A stretch of 64,000 nt of DNA from Ramlibacter alkalitolerans (lineage in GTDB: Bacteria; Pseudomonadota; Gammaproteobacteria; Burkholderiales; Burkholderiaceae_C), in assembly GCF_016722765.1 (NCBI RefSeq), contig NZ_JAEQND010000003.1, positions 372,001 to 436,000 of the forward strand. The letters are read 5' to 3'. Numbering within the stretch: position 1 is the first letter of the stretch; every line of letters starts with the position of its first letter. A program made the translations under genes and the position numbers. The notes beneath the pieces were generated by a model, which worked only from the letters and a program-made list of their open reading frames with translations, did not search any database and was not told the DNA's origin. Shown one piece after another: positions 34,533 through 46,354 of this stretch.

Positions 34533-34748
34533 TCAATGCAGCACGGGCGGCTCACCGAGTTGCTCGCGCAACCTGCGGGCGCTCTCCTGCAGGCGGCTGC
34601 TCTCGGCCAGGGCAGCTTCGACGCGATCCTCAGGCGCACCGGCCTGCTGGAGGTCGAACGCGCGCTCGAACGCACGCTCGGCATTCCTGCTGATCGCCGT
34701 GAGCTGCGATCGAAGGTGGGCAACGTTGGCGATGGTTTCGATGGTCAT
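34533..34748 (-). CDS. Small coiled-coil hypothetical protein (71 aa)
   Basis: MTIETIANVAHLRSQLTAIS and the following RNAERAFERAFDLQQAG and VEAALAESSRLQESARRLRE give an Ala/Arg/Glu-rich helical protein with heptad-like hydrophobics, probably a short coiled coil. ATG 34748 is preceded by GGGAGATTCCG, a fair ribosome site. No family recognised. It sits between the acetamidase and the MFS pseudogene. Confidence 0.5.
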   Translation of the reverse strand: MTIETIANVAHLRSQLTAISRNAERAFERAFDLQQAGAPEDRVEAALAESSRLQESARRLREQLGEPPVLH

Positions 34749-34911
34749 CGGAATCTCCCGGCTGAAGCGCGATGCGCGCAGTGTCGGCTCCACCGGCTGG
34801 CCGGCCTTGTAGGTGGCGGCGGACCGCTGGCGTGATCCACCGCCGGCCCACGATGTCGCCGCAATGCGGCCGCCCGTGATCCAGCTGGACGGTCGAACCG
34901 GCCGCTGCCCC

Positions 34912-35305
34912 TCAGCGAACGCCCATGCCGGTGGCGGGCACCGCCGGGATGTTCGTGGCCTCCGTGCTGGTCGACCCTTGCTGCGCCGAGGCGGAGCGCG
35001 AGTGGTCGATCATCGCGACCGCCAGCGCGGCGATCACCGCAGGAATGGCGATCGCGACGAAGTTCTGCTGCAGGGGCAACTGCATCGCGACCAGCACGCC
35101 GATGACGATCGGCGCGAGGATGGCACCGCTGCGCCCCACGCCCGAAGTGAAGCCGATCCCGGTGGAGCGGACCGACATCGGGTAGAACGACGGCCAGGTC
35201 GTAGCCGTCGAACACGATGATGAGCGTGCACCAGAGGAGCACGATGCCGTGGAAGCGGTTGAACCGCGCGGTGTCGGCGACCTGGTGGATGTCGATCTGT
35301 CGCAT
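34912..35305 (-). pseudogene. Aromatic acid:H+ symporter (AAHS, BenK/PcaK-like MFS) pseudogene with internal deletion
   Basis: The N-terminal 40 codons from ATG 35305 read MRQIDIHQVADTARFNRFHG and then IVLLWCTLIIVFDGYDLAVV, the start and first membrane helix of an aromatic acid/H+ symporter. Near 35185 the frame changes and the sequence jumps to the C-terminal end: SFYPMSVRSTGIGFTSGVGR, SGAILAPIVIGVLVAMQLPL, NFVAIAIPAVIAALAVAMI. The middle (about 330 residues, including the other helices) is gone. This is a deletion-plus-frameshift relic. It lies 30 bp downstream of bclA, where a benzoate uptake gene would be expected. Confidence 0.8.
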
Positions 35306-35335
35306 GGAAGGAATGTCTCCGGCAGGTGGGGGATG

Positions 35336-36925
<1,590 letters not shown>

Positions 36926-36934
36926 GGCGGTCTT

Positions 36935-38482
36935 TCAGGCGAGGGTGGACTGGACGCCCGCGCCGGCCTGCACGGCCGCGCGCCGGTGGTAGAAGTTCAG
37001 CGCACGCGCCCCGCCCAGTTCCTCGCCGCCGCCGGCGCGGCCCGGGCCGCCGTGCAGCGACTGCGGCATGACGTTGCCGTGGCCGGTGTGGGAGGCGGCG
37101 ACTTCGGGCGCGACCACGTGCACGCGGCCGTGGCTGTCGGCGAGCTCGCGTGCCGCGGCGCCGAGCGCCGCGGGGTCGCTGCCGTAGACGGAGCACACCA
37201 GCGAGCCCTGGCCGCGCCGCACGAGCGCCAGGGCATGCGCGGCATCGCGATAGGGCAGCAGCGTGGCGACGGGGCCGAACACCTCCACGTCGTGCACCGC
37301 GCGCGTGGAGTCCGGATCGCGCGCCCCCAGCAGCGTGGGCCCGACGCAGCAGGCGACGGCGGGATCGGCGTCGACCAGGGCATGCGCCGCGCCCTCGTGC
37401 AGCACCTGCGCGTGCCGTTGCAGCATGGCCAAGCCCTCACGCACGGCCGCGAGCTGCGCCCGGCTCACGAGCGAACCCATGCGCACGCCTTCGTTGCGCG
37501 GGTTGCCGACGGTGGTTTTCGCCAGGCGCGCGCTGATGGCCTCCGCGGCGGCGCCGTACAGCGCCTCCGGGACGAAGATGCGGCGGATGGCGGTGCATTT
37601 CTGGCCCGCCTTCTGCGTCATCTCGCGCGCGGCCTCCTTCACCAGCAGCTCGAACGCGTCGCTGCCGGGCGCCTCGCCGGGCAGGAGCAGGGCGCTGTTG
37701 ACGCTGTCGGCCTCGATGTTGATGCGCGTCGCGCCGCGCACGATGGCGGGGTGCGAGCGCAGGATCGCGGCCGTGTCCGCGGAGCCCGTGAAGGAGACCA
37801 CGTCGAAGGGCTGCAGCGCGTCCAGCAGGCCTGCCGAGGAGCCGCAGACGACCGAGAGCGCGCCCGCGGGCAGGATGCCGGCGTCGATCACGTCCATCAC
37901 CATGCGCTGGGTGAGCCAGGCCGTCGCGGTGGCCGGCTTCACGATCACCGGCACGCCGGAGAGCAGCGCGGGGCCTGCCTTCTCCCACAGGCCCCAGGCG
38001 GGGAAGTTGAAGGCGTTGATGAACAGCGCGACGCCGCGCGTGGGCACCAGCAGGTGCTGCGACTGGAAGCTGCCGTCGCGGGCGAGCGCGACGGCCTCGC
38101 CATCGAGCAGGTGCCGGCGCTCGCCGAGGCCGGCGCCGAGCTTCGCGTAGAAGCCGAGGGTGTAGATGCCGCCGTCGACGTCGATGGCAGTGTCGTTCTT
38201 CACCGTGCCGCTGTTGGCCGTGGAGATCTCGAAGTAGCGGTCGCGGTTGGCCTGCAGCACCTTCACGATGGAGGCCAGCAGCGCGGCGCGCTGCGCGTAC
38301 GTCATGGCGCGCAGGGCCGCACCGGCCTGCTCGCGAACGAACGCGAAGCCTTCGCGCAGGTCGAGGCCCGTCGCGTCGACGCGGGCGAGTTCGGTGCCCA
38401 GCACCGGGTCGGACAGCGCAGTGCCAGGCCCGCTGCCTGCCTGCGGGCGGCCGGCGAGGTGGTTCAGGAGGAGTTCGCTCAT
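36935..38482 (-). CDS. boxD: BoxD, 3,4-dehydroadipyl-CoA semialdehyde dehydrogenase
   Basis: 515-aa aldehyde dehydrogenase of the box pathway. Motifs are STANSGTVKNDTAIDVDGGI, FINAFNFPAWGLWEKAGPAL, VIVKPATATAWLTQRM, VSFTGSADTA, INIEADSVNSALLLPGE (general-base Glu region) and the catalytic Cys in QKAGQKCTAIRRI. It oxidises the semialdehyde made by BoxC using NADP+. It is transcribed away from boxR, with a candidate promoter and BoxR site in the shared spacer. Confidence 0.95.
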   Translation of the reverse strand: MSELLLNHLAGRPQAGSGPGTALSDPVLGTELARVDATGLDLREGFAFVREQAGAALRAMTYAQRAALLASIVKVLQANRDRYFEISTANSGTVKNDTAIDVDGGIYTLGFYAKLGAGLGERRHLLDGEAVALARDGSFQSQHLLVPTRGVALFINAFNFPAWGLWEKAGPALLSGVPVIVKPATATAWLTQRMVMDVIDAGILPAGALSVVCGSSAGLLDALQPFDVVSFTGSADTAAILRSHPAIVRGATRINIEADSVNSALLLPGEAPGSDAFELLVKEAAREMTQKAGQKCTAIRRIFVPEALYGAAAEAISARLAKTTVGNPRNEGVRMGSLVSRAQLAAVREGLAMLQRHAQVLHEGAAHALVDADPAVACCVGPTLLGARDPDSTRAVHDVEVFGPVATLLPYRDAAHALALVRRGQGSLVCSVYGSDPAALGAAARELADSHGRVHVVAPEVAASHTGHGNVMPQSLHGGPGRAGGGEELGGARALNFYHRRAAVQAGAGVQSTLA

Positions 38483-38565
38483 GGAGAAGGGGGCGGCCGG
38501 GCCGCGGCTCAGGGGGTGGATCGGACCGTCATCGACCAGGAGGCGGCTTGCAGGCGGGCGGCTGA

Positions 38566-38583
38566 TGCACTATCGTGCGTGCA
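38566..38583. promoter_or_regulatory. Candidate BoxR operator in the boxD/boxR spacer
   Basis: TGCACTATCGTGCGTGCA holds TGCA-N6-TGCG (38566-38579) plus a further TGCA at 38580-38583. The published BoxR site in Azoarcus is TGCA-N6-TGCA. The plus-strand element covers TATCGT (38571-38576), a possible -10 with TTGCAG 17 bp upstream, and it is also just downstream of the boxD promoter on the other strand. Confidence 0.7.
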
Positions 38584-38584
38584 G

Positions 38585-38614
38585 ACTGTAAAAGCACATC
38601 AAAATTCATGTCAA
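38585..38614 (-). promoter_or_regulatory. Candidate sigma-70 promoter of boxD-bclA
   Basis: On the minus strand a perfect TTGACA (38609-38614) is followed after 18 bp by TACAGT (38585-38590, four of six matches to TATAAT). The BoxR-like operator starts right after the -10, so a bound BoxR would block transcription of boxD and bclA. Confidence 0.55.
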
Positions 38615-38655
38615 GCAGGATATTGCATTCAACAGGGTTAACCCTGAGCAAAGAA

Positions 38656-39594
38656 ATGCCGGAAGGCCGTGGCGAGCCCGAAGGGGGGGCTGCGCCGCCG
38701 CCGCAGCCGGCGGAGTTCACCGAGAAGCACCCTTTCCTCGTCCGGCTCGGCGAGCGGGTGCGCTCGCTGCGCAGCGGCCGCGGCATGACGCGCCGGGAAC
38801 TGGCTGCGGCCGCCGGCGTGTCCGAACGGCACCTGGCGAACCTGGAGCTCGGGGTCGGCAACGCCTCCGTGCTGATCCTGCTGCAGGTCGCGCAGGCGCT
38901 GAAGTCCACGCCCTCCGACCTGCTGCGCGACGAGGCACGCTCGCCGGAATGGCTCCTCATCCGCGAACTGCTGGAAAACCAGGACGAGGCCAAGCTGCGC
39001 CAGGTGCGCGAGGCGATCGCCACCCTCGTCGGCGCCGCGAGCCCCGATGCGGCGGGGCGCCCGCCGCGCATCGCGCTCATCGGCCTGCGTGGCGCCGGCA
39101 AGAGCACGCTGGGCGCCATGCTGGCGGAGGACCTGGGCTTCCCCTTCCTCGAGCTCAGTCGCGAGATCGAGAAGTTCGCCGGCTGCTCCATCGCCGAGAT
39201 CCAGTCGCTGTACGGGCAGAACGCCTACCGGCGCTACGAGCGGCGCGCGGTCGAGGAAACCATCCAGATCTACCCGGAGGCCGTGATCGCGGTGCCCGGC
39301 GGGCTGGTGGCGGAGCCGGCCACCTTCAACCTGCTGCTGTCCCACTGCACCACGGTGTGGCTCAAGGCGCATCCCGAGGACCACATGAATCGTGTCGCGT
39401 CGCAGGGCGACCTGCGCCCGATGGCGGGCAACACGGAGGCCATGGAAGACCTGAAGGGCATCCTGGCGCACCGCGCGCCGTTCTATGCCAAGGCCGAAAT
39501 GCACCTCGACACGAGCGCGCGCCCGCTCGCCGAGACGTTCGTCGCACTCCGCACCATGGTCCGGAAAGCGCTGCAGACCAAGGGAAAACCCTAG
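38656..39594 (+). CDS. boxR: BoxR, benzoyl-CoA-responsive repressor of the box genes
   Basis: 312-aa regulator with the BoxR architecture: an Xre-type HTH at about 20-80 (LVRLGERVRSLRSGRGMTRR, LAAAAGVSERHLANLELGVG) fused to a shikimate-kinase-like domain at about 135-310 (IALIGLRGAGKSTLGAMLAE; SREIEKFAGCSIAEIQSLYG; RRAVEETIQIYPEAVIAVPG). The latter binds benzoyl-CoA to relieve repression. I use ATG 38656, with a weak GAG upstream; ATG 38608 is in frame but lies in the promoter zone. Autoregulation is suggested by the operator at 38566-38583. Confidence 0.93.
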   Translation: MPEGRGEPEGGAAPPPQPAEFTEKHPFLVRLGERVRSLRSGRGMTRRELAAAAGVSERHLANLELGVGNASVLILLQVAQALKSTPSDLLRDEARSPEWLLIRELLENQDEAKLRQVREAIATLVGAASPDAAGRPPRIALIGLRGAGKSTLGAMLAEDLGFPFLELSREIEKFAGCSIAEIQSLYGQNAYRRYERRAVEETIQIYPEAVIAVPGGLVAEPATFNLLLSHCTTVWLKAHPEDHMNRVASQGDLRPMAGNTEAMEDLKGILAHRAPFYAKAEMHLDTSARPLAETFVALRTMVRKALQTKGKP

Positions 39595-39606
39595 GCAAGA
39601 AAATGC

Positions 39607-39639
39607 TTGCGACCTTCGCCAGATATGCATTATGATGCG
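39607..39639 (+). promoter_or_regulatory. Candidate boxCBA promoter with overlapping BoxR operator
   Basis: TTGCGA (39607-39612) and TATGAT (39631-39636) are separated by 18 bp. TGCATTATGATGCG (39626-39639) is a TGCA-N6-TGCG site covering the -10, the same arrangement as at the boxR promoter. The boxC start lies about 50 bp downstream. Repression by BoxR without benzoyl-CoA is inferred from the family. Confidence 0.7.
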
Positions 39640-39689
39640 TATCACTGACGCAGGTCAAACGCAGTTTAGTGCATTCACCGGAGTACCCC

Positions 39690-41357
39690 TTGAACCAGAC
39701 CGCCACGCCCTCGCCCGTCGACTACCAGACGCATCCCAGCCGGTACCGGCACTGGAAAATCGGTTTCGACGGCCCGGTCGCCCGGCTCGTCGCCGATTTC
39801 GACGAGAACGGCGGCCTGCGCCCCGGCTACAAGCTCAAGCTCAATAGCTACGACCTCGGCGTCGACATCGAGCTGAACGACGCGGTGAACCGCATCCGCT
39901 TCGAGCACCCCGAGGTGCGGACGGTGATCGTGACGAGTGCCAGGGAAAAGGTGTTCTGCTCCGGCGCCAACATCTTCATGCTGGGCGTCTCCAGCCACGC
40001 TTGGAAGGTGAACTTCTGCAAGTTCACCAACGAGACGCGCAACGGCCTGGAAGACTCCTCGCGCAACAGCGGCCTGAAGTTCCTCGCCGCGGTGAACGGT
40101 GCCTGCGCCGGCGGCGGCTACGAACTGGCCCTGGCCTGTGACGAGATCATCCTGGTCGACGACCGCAACAGCGCGGTGAGCCTGCCCGAGGTGCCGCTGC
40201 TCGGCGTGCTGCCCGGCACCGGCGGCCTCACCCGCGTGACGGACAAGCGCCACGTGCGCCACGACCTCGCCGATATCTTCTGCACCACCGCCGAAGGGGT
40301 ACGGGGGCAGAAGGCCGTCGACTGGCGCCTGGTCGACGAGATCGTGAAGCCGAACCGGTTCGCCGCCCGCGTCCAGGAGCGGGCGCTCGAACTCGCGGCC
40401 GGCAGCGACCGGCCCGCGAACGCGAAGGGCGTGACGCTCACGCCCCTGCAGCGCACGCTCGAAGCCGACGCGCTGCGCTATCCCTGCGTGACGGTGGAGA
40501 TCGACCGGGCCAGGCGCGTGGCGACCTTCACCGTGCAGGCGCCGCAGGCGCCGGTGGAGAGCGACGCCGCCGCGATCGAGGCAGCCGGCGACCAGTGGTA
40601 CCCGCTGGCGCTCGCGCGCCAGCTCGAGGACGCGATCCTCTCCATGCGCACCAACGAACTGGACATCGGCACCTGGCTGCTGAAGACGCAGGGCGACGCC
40701 TCCGCCGTGAAAGCGATGGACGCGGCGCTGCTGGCGAACCAGGGGCACTGGCTGGTGCGCGAGACCATCGGCTACCTGCGCCGCACCTTCAGCCGCCTCG
40801 ACGTCTCCAGCCGCAGCCTGTTCGCGCTGGTCGAGCCGGGCTCCTGCTTCGTCGGCAGCTTCCTGGAACTGGCGCTCGCCTGCGACCGCAGCTACCAGCT
40901 CACGCTGCCGTCGGATCCTTCGGCGGCCCCGCGCATCGACGTGGGCGAAGCGAACTTCGGCCTCTATCCGATGGTCACGGGCCAGAGCCGCCTGGGCCGC
41001 CGCTTCTACGACGAGACCGCGCCGATGGACGCCGTGCGCGAGCGCGCCGGCCAGCCGCTGGACGGCAACGAGGCGCTCGCCCTCGGCCTCGTGACCAGCG
41101 CGCCGGACGACATCGACTGGCCCGACGAGACCCGCCTCGCCATCGAGGAGCGCGTCGCGATGAACCCCGATGCGCTCACCGGCATGGAGGCCAACCTGCG
41201 CTTCAACGGCCCGGAGAACATGTTCACCCGCATCTTCGGCCGGCTCACTGCCTGGCAGAACTGGATCTTCCAGCGCCCCAACGCCGTCGGCGACAAGGGC
41301 GCCCTGAAGGTGTACGGCAAGGGCGAGCGCGCCGCCTTCGACTTCAACCGCGTCTGA
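39690..41357 (+). CDS. boxC: BoxC, benzoyl-CoA-dihydrodiol lyase (dihydrolyase)
   Basis: About 555-aa crotonase-superfamily enzyme with two enoyl-CoA-hydratase-like halves. Motifs are EKVFCSGANIFMLGVSSHAW, FLAAVNGACAGGGYELALAC, SAVSLPEVPLLGVLPGTGG in the first half and VEPGSCFVGSFLELALACDR in the second. It hydrolytically opens the ring of the 2,3-epoxide, giving 3,4-dehydroadipyl-CoA semialdehyde and formate. I prefer TTG 39690 because GGAG lies 6 nt upstream and homologues begin close to VDYQTHPS; GTG 39669 is also in frame. First gene of boxCBA. Confidence 0.95.
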   Translation: MNQTATPSPVDYQTHPSRYRHWKIGFDGPVARLVADFDENGGLRPGYKLKLNSYDLGVDIELNDAVNRIRFEHPEVRTVIVTSAREKVFCSGANIFMLGVSSHAWKVNFCKFTNETRNGLEDSSRNSGLKFLAAVNGACAGGGYELALACDEIILVDDRNSAVSLPEVPLLGVLPGTGGLTRVTDKRHVRHDLADIFCTTAEGVRGQKAVDWRLVDEIVKPNRFAARVQERALELAAGSDRPANAKGVTLTPLQRTLEADALRYPCVTVEIDRARRVATFTVQAPQAPVESDAAAIEAAGDQWYPLALARQLEDAILSMRTNELDIGTWLLKTQGDASAVKAMDAALLANQGHWLVRETIGYLRRTFSRLDVSSRSLFALVEPGSCFVGSFLELALACDRSYQLTLPSDPSAAPRIDVGEANFGLYPMVTGQSRLGRRFYDETAPMDAVRERAGQPLDGNEALALGLVTSAPDDIDWPDETRLAIEERVAMNPDALTGMEANLRFNGPENMFTRIFGRLTAWQNWIFQRPNAVGDKGALKVYGKGERAAFDFNRV

Positions 41358-41376
41358 TTCCCCGAGGAGAGTGGCC

Positions 41377-42804
<1,428 letters not shown>

Positions 42805-42817
42805 TCGCCCCCATCCC

Positions 42818-42844
42818 CGTCATCCCCGCCGCGGCGGGGTGACG
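42818..42844. repeat. Palindromic hairpin repeat between boxB and boxA
   Basis: CGTCATCCCCGCC and GGCGGGGTGACG form a nearly perfect palindrome of 27 bp centred on CCGCGG, similar to the dispersed element at 5917-5947 (CGTCATTCCCGC). In an mRNA it would be a strong stem right before the boxA ribosome site (GAGGAG, 42851-42856 region), so it may affect boxA expression or message stability. Confidence 0.8.
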
Positions 42845-42863
42845 GAACGCAGAGGAGCCCCCC

Positions 42864-44147
42864 ATGGATGCATCCGACGTCATCTTCCTCAAGCAGCACC
42901 TGATCGATCCGGAGATCTGCATCCGCTGCAACACGTGCGAGGCGACCTGCCCGGTCGCGGCGATCACGCACGATTCGAACAACTACGTGGTGGACGCGGC
43001 CAAGTGCAACCTGTGCATGGCCTGCGTGCCGCCGTGTCCCACCGGCAGCATCGACAACTGGCACACGGTGCCGAAGGCGCGCCCCTACACGCTCGAGGAG
43101 CAGTTCGGCTGGGACGCGCTGCCCGCGCCGCTGAGCGACGCGGAACTGGCCGAGGCCGCCGGCGGCGCCGACCTCGCGATCCTGCCGGTGGCCGAGCCCG
43201 GCGCGCCCATGGCGGACCTCGACCCGCAGGCCTCCACCTTCCGCAGCGCGGACTGGGGTTCCAGCGTGCCCCCGTGGTCTGCGGCCCACGCCTTCACCAA
43301 CCTGTACGGGCCGAAGGCCCCCGTGAAGACGGTGCTCGCCACCGTGACCGGCAACCATCGCGTCACCGCGGTCGGCAAGGAGTACGACACGCACCACGTC
43401 GTGCTGGACTTCGGCACGACGCCGTTTCCGGTGCTGGAGGGGCAGAGCATCGCGATCGTGCCTCCGGGCACCGATGCGATGGGCCGGGCCCATCACCCGC
43501 GCCAGTACAGCATCGCCAGCGCGCGCAACGGCGAGCGCCCCGGCTACAACAACGTCTCGCTGACGATCAAGCGCGTGCTGGAGGACCACGAGGGCCGGCC
43601 GGTGCGCGGGGTGGCGAGCAACTACATGTGCGACCTGAAGGTGGGCGACAAGGTGGAGGTGATCGGGCCGTTCGGTGCCAGCTTCCTCATGCCGAACCAC
43701 CCCCGCAGCCACGTCGTGATGATCTGCACCGGCACCGGCAGCGCGCCGATGCGGGCGATGACCGAGTGGCGCCGGCGCCTGCGCAACTCCGGCAAGTTCG
43801 AAGGCGGCAAGCTGCTGCTGTTCTTCGGCGCGCGCACGCCGGAGGAACTGCCCTACTTCGGCCCGTTGCAGAAGCTGCCGAAGGACTTCATCGACCTGAA
43901 CCTGGCGTTCAGCCGCGTGCCGGGCCAGCCCAGGCGCTACGTGCAGGACCTGATGCGCGAGCGCGCCGCCGACCTGGCGCCGCTGCTCGCCGACCCCAAC
44001 GCGTACTTCTTCGTCTGCGGCCTGAAATCGATGGAGGAAGGGGTGGTGATGACCTTGCGCGAGGTCGCGACGCACGTCGGGCTGGACTGGGAGACGGTCG
44101 GCACGGCCTTGCGCCGCGACGGCCGCCTGCACCTGGAGACGTACTGA
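42864..44147 (+). CDS. boxA: BoxA, benzoyl-CoA 2,3-epoxidase reductase component
   Basis: 427-aa iron-sulfur flavoprotein. The N-terminal two-[4Fe-4S] ferredoxin has [16 protein letters not shown] (C19, C22, C25, C29) and [16 protein letters not shown] (C48, C51, C54, C58). The C-terminal ferredoxin-NADP+ reductase domain has [39 protein letters not shown] and [14 protein letters not shown]. It transfers electrons from NADPH to BoxB. It ends the boxCBA operon, 45 bp before the convergent amidohydrolase gene. Confidence 0.96.
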   Translation: MDASDVIFLKQHLIDPEICIRCNTCEATCPVAAITHDSNNYVVDAAKCNLCMACVPPCPTGSIDNWHTVPKARPYTLEEQFGWDALPAPLSDAELAEAAGGADLAILPVAEPGAPMADLDPQASTFRSADWGSSVPPWSAAHAFTNLYGPKAPVKTVLATVTGNHRVTAVGKEYDTHHVVLDFGTTPFPVLEGQSIAIVPPGTDAMGRAHHPRQYSIASARNGERPGYNNVSLTIKRVLEDHEGRPVRGVASNYMCDLKVGDKVEVIGPFGASFLMPNHPRSHVVMICTGTGSAPMRAMTEWRRRLRNSGKFEGGKLLLFFGARTPEELPYFGPLQKLPKDFIDLNLAFSRVPGQPRRYVQDLMRERAADLAPLLADPNAYFFVCGLKSMEEGVVMTLREVATHVGLDWETVGTALRRDGRLHLETY

Positions 44148-44192
44148 TCATGCGGCTGGCCGTGAACGGACCGGCCGCGCCTTCGAGTGCCT

Positions 44193-45437
44193 TCAACGCG
44201 GCGCTTGTGGCTCGCCCCGCAGGTCCTGCCGCGCAAGGAACGCCCCCACCAGCTTCACCCAGTACGTGGACCCGATCGGCAGCAGCGCGTCGTTGAAATC
44301 GTAGTTGGGGTTGTGCAGCTCGCAGGGCCCCATGCCGACATACTTTTCCTCGCGGTGCGCGCCTTCTCCGTTGCCCATGAAAAGGTAGCAGCCGGGGACT
44401 TCCTGCAGGTAGAACGAGAAGTCCTCGGCGCCGCCGTGTTGTGGTGTGTTGCCGTCCACGTTCTCCGCGCCGAACGCGTCCTGCGCCACCTTCATCGCGA
44501 ACTCGGTCTGCGCGTCCCAGTTCACCAGCGGCGGGTAGGCGCGGTGGAACTTCAATTCGCCCGAGCCGCCATGGGCCTGCGGCAGCATCTCGGCCATCCG
44601 GCGCATGTTGCTTTCGATGTCGTCCAGCACCTCGGTGCTGAAGGTGCGCACGGTGCCCTTGATCACGGCCTCTTCGGGCAGCACGTTGTAGGCGTCGCCG
44701 GCATGGATCTGCGTCACGCTGACCACGGCCACGTCGATCGGGTTCTTGTGGCGCGAGATCAGCGTCTGCAGCGCGCCCACCATCTCTGCCGCGATGACGA
44801 TGGTGTCCACCGCCTTGTGCGGCTGCGCGGCGTGGCCGCCCGTGCCGCGCACGATGATGTCAAAGCGGTTGCTCGACGCCATGGTCGGCCCCTTGCGGAA
44901 GGCGAAGTGCCCCACGGCCATGCCGGGCATGTTGTGGATGCCGTAGATCTCGTCGCAAGGGAATTTCTCGAACAGGCCGTCCTGCATCATGGCCTTGGCG
45001 CCGGCGTTGCCGCCTTCTTCCGCCGGCTGGAAGATGAAGTTGACGATGCCGTCGAAGTCGCGGTGCCTGGCCAGGTACTTGGCGGCGCCGAGCAGCATGG
45101 CGGTGTGGCCGTCGTGGCCGCAGCCGTGCATGCGGCCTGCGTTCCTGGATGCATGCGCGAAGCGGTTGTGCTCGGGCATGGGGAGTGCGTCCATGTCGGC
45201 GCGCAGGCCGATGGCGCGCGGCTTGCGGCCTGCTGCGGTCTTGCTGCCGCGCAGCACGCCGACGACGCCGGTCCTGCCCAGGCCGCGGTGCACCTCGATG
45301 CCGTAGCTGGCCAGGCGCTCGGCCACCACGTCGGAGGTGCGGTTCTCCTGGAAGGCCAGCTCCGGGTGGGCATGGATGTCGCGCCTGAGGATGGTGAACT
45401 CTTCGTGCGTGGTCTCGATCTCGGCGATGGTGCTCAT
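44193..45437 (-). CDS. M20-family amidohydrolase (hippurate/N-acyl-amino-acid hydrolase-like)
   Basis: 414-aa metallopeptidase. RRDIHAHPELAFQENRTSDV, RADMDALPMPEHNRFAHASR, the metal-binding GCGHDGHTAMLLGAAKYLA, FIFQPAEEGGNAGAKAMMQD (catalytic Glu), dimerisation domain with TGGHAAQPHKAVD, and HGGAEDFSFYLQEVPG. Such enzymes cleave N-acyl or hippurate-like amides. ATG 45437 has AAAGGA upstream. It is the last gene of the dpp-type minus-strand operon. Hippurate hydrolysis next to a benzoate pathway is tempting but is only inference. Confidence 0.9.
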   Translation of the reverse strand: MSTIAEIETTHEEFTILRRDIHAHPELAFQENRTSDVVAERLASYGIEVHRGLGRTGVVGVLRGSKTAAGRKPRAIGLRADMDALPMPEHNRFAHASRNAGRMHGCGHDGHTAMLLGAAKYLARHRDFDGIVNFIFQPAEEGGNAGAKAMMQDGLFEKFPCDEIYGIHNMPGMAVGHFAFRKGPTMASSNRFDIIVRGTGGHAAQPHKAVDTIVIAAEMVGALQTLISRHKNPIDVAVVSVTQIHAGDAYNVLPEEAVIKGTVRTFSTEVLDDIESNMRRMAEMLPQAHGGSGELKFHRAYPPLVNWDAQTEFAMKVAQDAFGAENVDGNTPQHGGAEDFSFYLQEVPGCYLFMGNGEGAHREEKYVGMGPCELHNPNYDFNDALLPIGSTYWVKLVGAFLARQDLRGEPQAPR

Positions 45438-45466
45438 GGTGCGGGTCCTTTGTTCTGCGACAGCGT

Positions 45467-46354
45467 TTACTTCACCTGGGTGCGGACGTAGTCGGCGATG
45501 TCCCGTGCCACACCCGCCAGTGCCGATTGCAGGGCGCCGAAGCCGGCGTTGCGCTCGCACGTGGCTTCGTCCAGGTACAGGCCCCGATGCAGTTCGATCT
45601 GCAGGCTGTGGCGGCGCTCCGCCGGCCGGCCCAGGCGGGAGATCAGCGCCACGCCCTTGTAGGGGTCGTTGATGGCCACGCTGAATCCGCGGCTGCGCAG
45701 CGCCTGCGCCACCACCTGGGTGAATTCCGGCGCGGCCGTGGTGCCGTCGCGGTCGCCCAGGACGAAGTCCGCCAGCTTCTTGTCCGTCTGGATGCCCAGC
45801 CCCTGGTAAGCGTTGGCGGGCATGGAATGCAGGTTCAGGTGCCACACCGCGCCGTGCTGCGCATACGCCGCTTCGATGGCCTGCCGCATGGCGGCGTGGT
45901 AGGGCGCATGGTAGGTGGCGATGCGGTGCTGCACCTCGGTCACGCCGAGCTTGCGGCTGTAGATGGGCGTGCGGCCGCCTTGTCCCGCATCGCGCCAGAT
46001 GAGGCCAATGCCCAGGCGCGTTTTCTCGCCGGGGTTCACGGGCCCGGGCCAGGGTGCGTCCAGCATTGCCGGATCGATGTCGTCGGCGTCGCGGTTGGGA
46101 TCGATGTAGGCCCGCGGGAACTCCGCCGCCAACAGGGTGGCGCCCACCGACGGCAGCGATTCCCAGAGCACGTGCACGTCGGTGTCCTCGCCCGCGCGCA
46201 AGCGCTCGAACGGGATGCTGTAGCCGAAGTCGGCCGGGTACAGGGTGCCGCTGTGCGGCGAATCGCAGACCAGGGGCAGGGCTTCGCCCTCGGGTAGGCG
46301 CAGCGTGTAGGGTGCGAAGGGTGTCGGGACGCTGGGAAGGACGGGTGTACTCAT
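45467..46354 (-). CDS. N-formylglutamate amidohydrolase family protein
   Basis: 295-aa HutG-type amidohydrolase: LPLVCDSPHSGTLYPADFGY, AGEDTDVHVLWESLPSVGAT, AYIDPNRDADDIDP, WHLNLHSMPANAYQGLGIQT and SLQIELHRGLYLDEATCE. It hydrolyses N-formylated or related N-acyl amino acids. The start (46354) overlaps the transporter ATPase stop by 4 bp, so it is translationally coupled to the uptake genes. No histidine-degradation genes are nearby. Confidence 0.88.
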   Translation of the reverse strand: MSTPVLPSVPTPFAPYTLRLPEGEALPLVCDSPHSGTLYPADFGYSIPFERLRAGEDTDVHVLWESLPSVGATLLAAEFPRAYIDPNRDADDIDPAMLDAPWPGPVNPGEKTRLGIGLIWRDAGQGGRTPIYSRKLGVTEVQHRIATYHAPYHAAMRQAIEAAYAQHGAVWHLNLHSMPANAYQGLGIQTDKKLADFVLGDRDGTTAAPEFTQVVAQALRSRGFSVAINDPYKGVALISRLGRPAERRHSLQIELHRGLYLDEATCERNAGFGALQSALAGVARDIADYVRTQVK

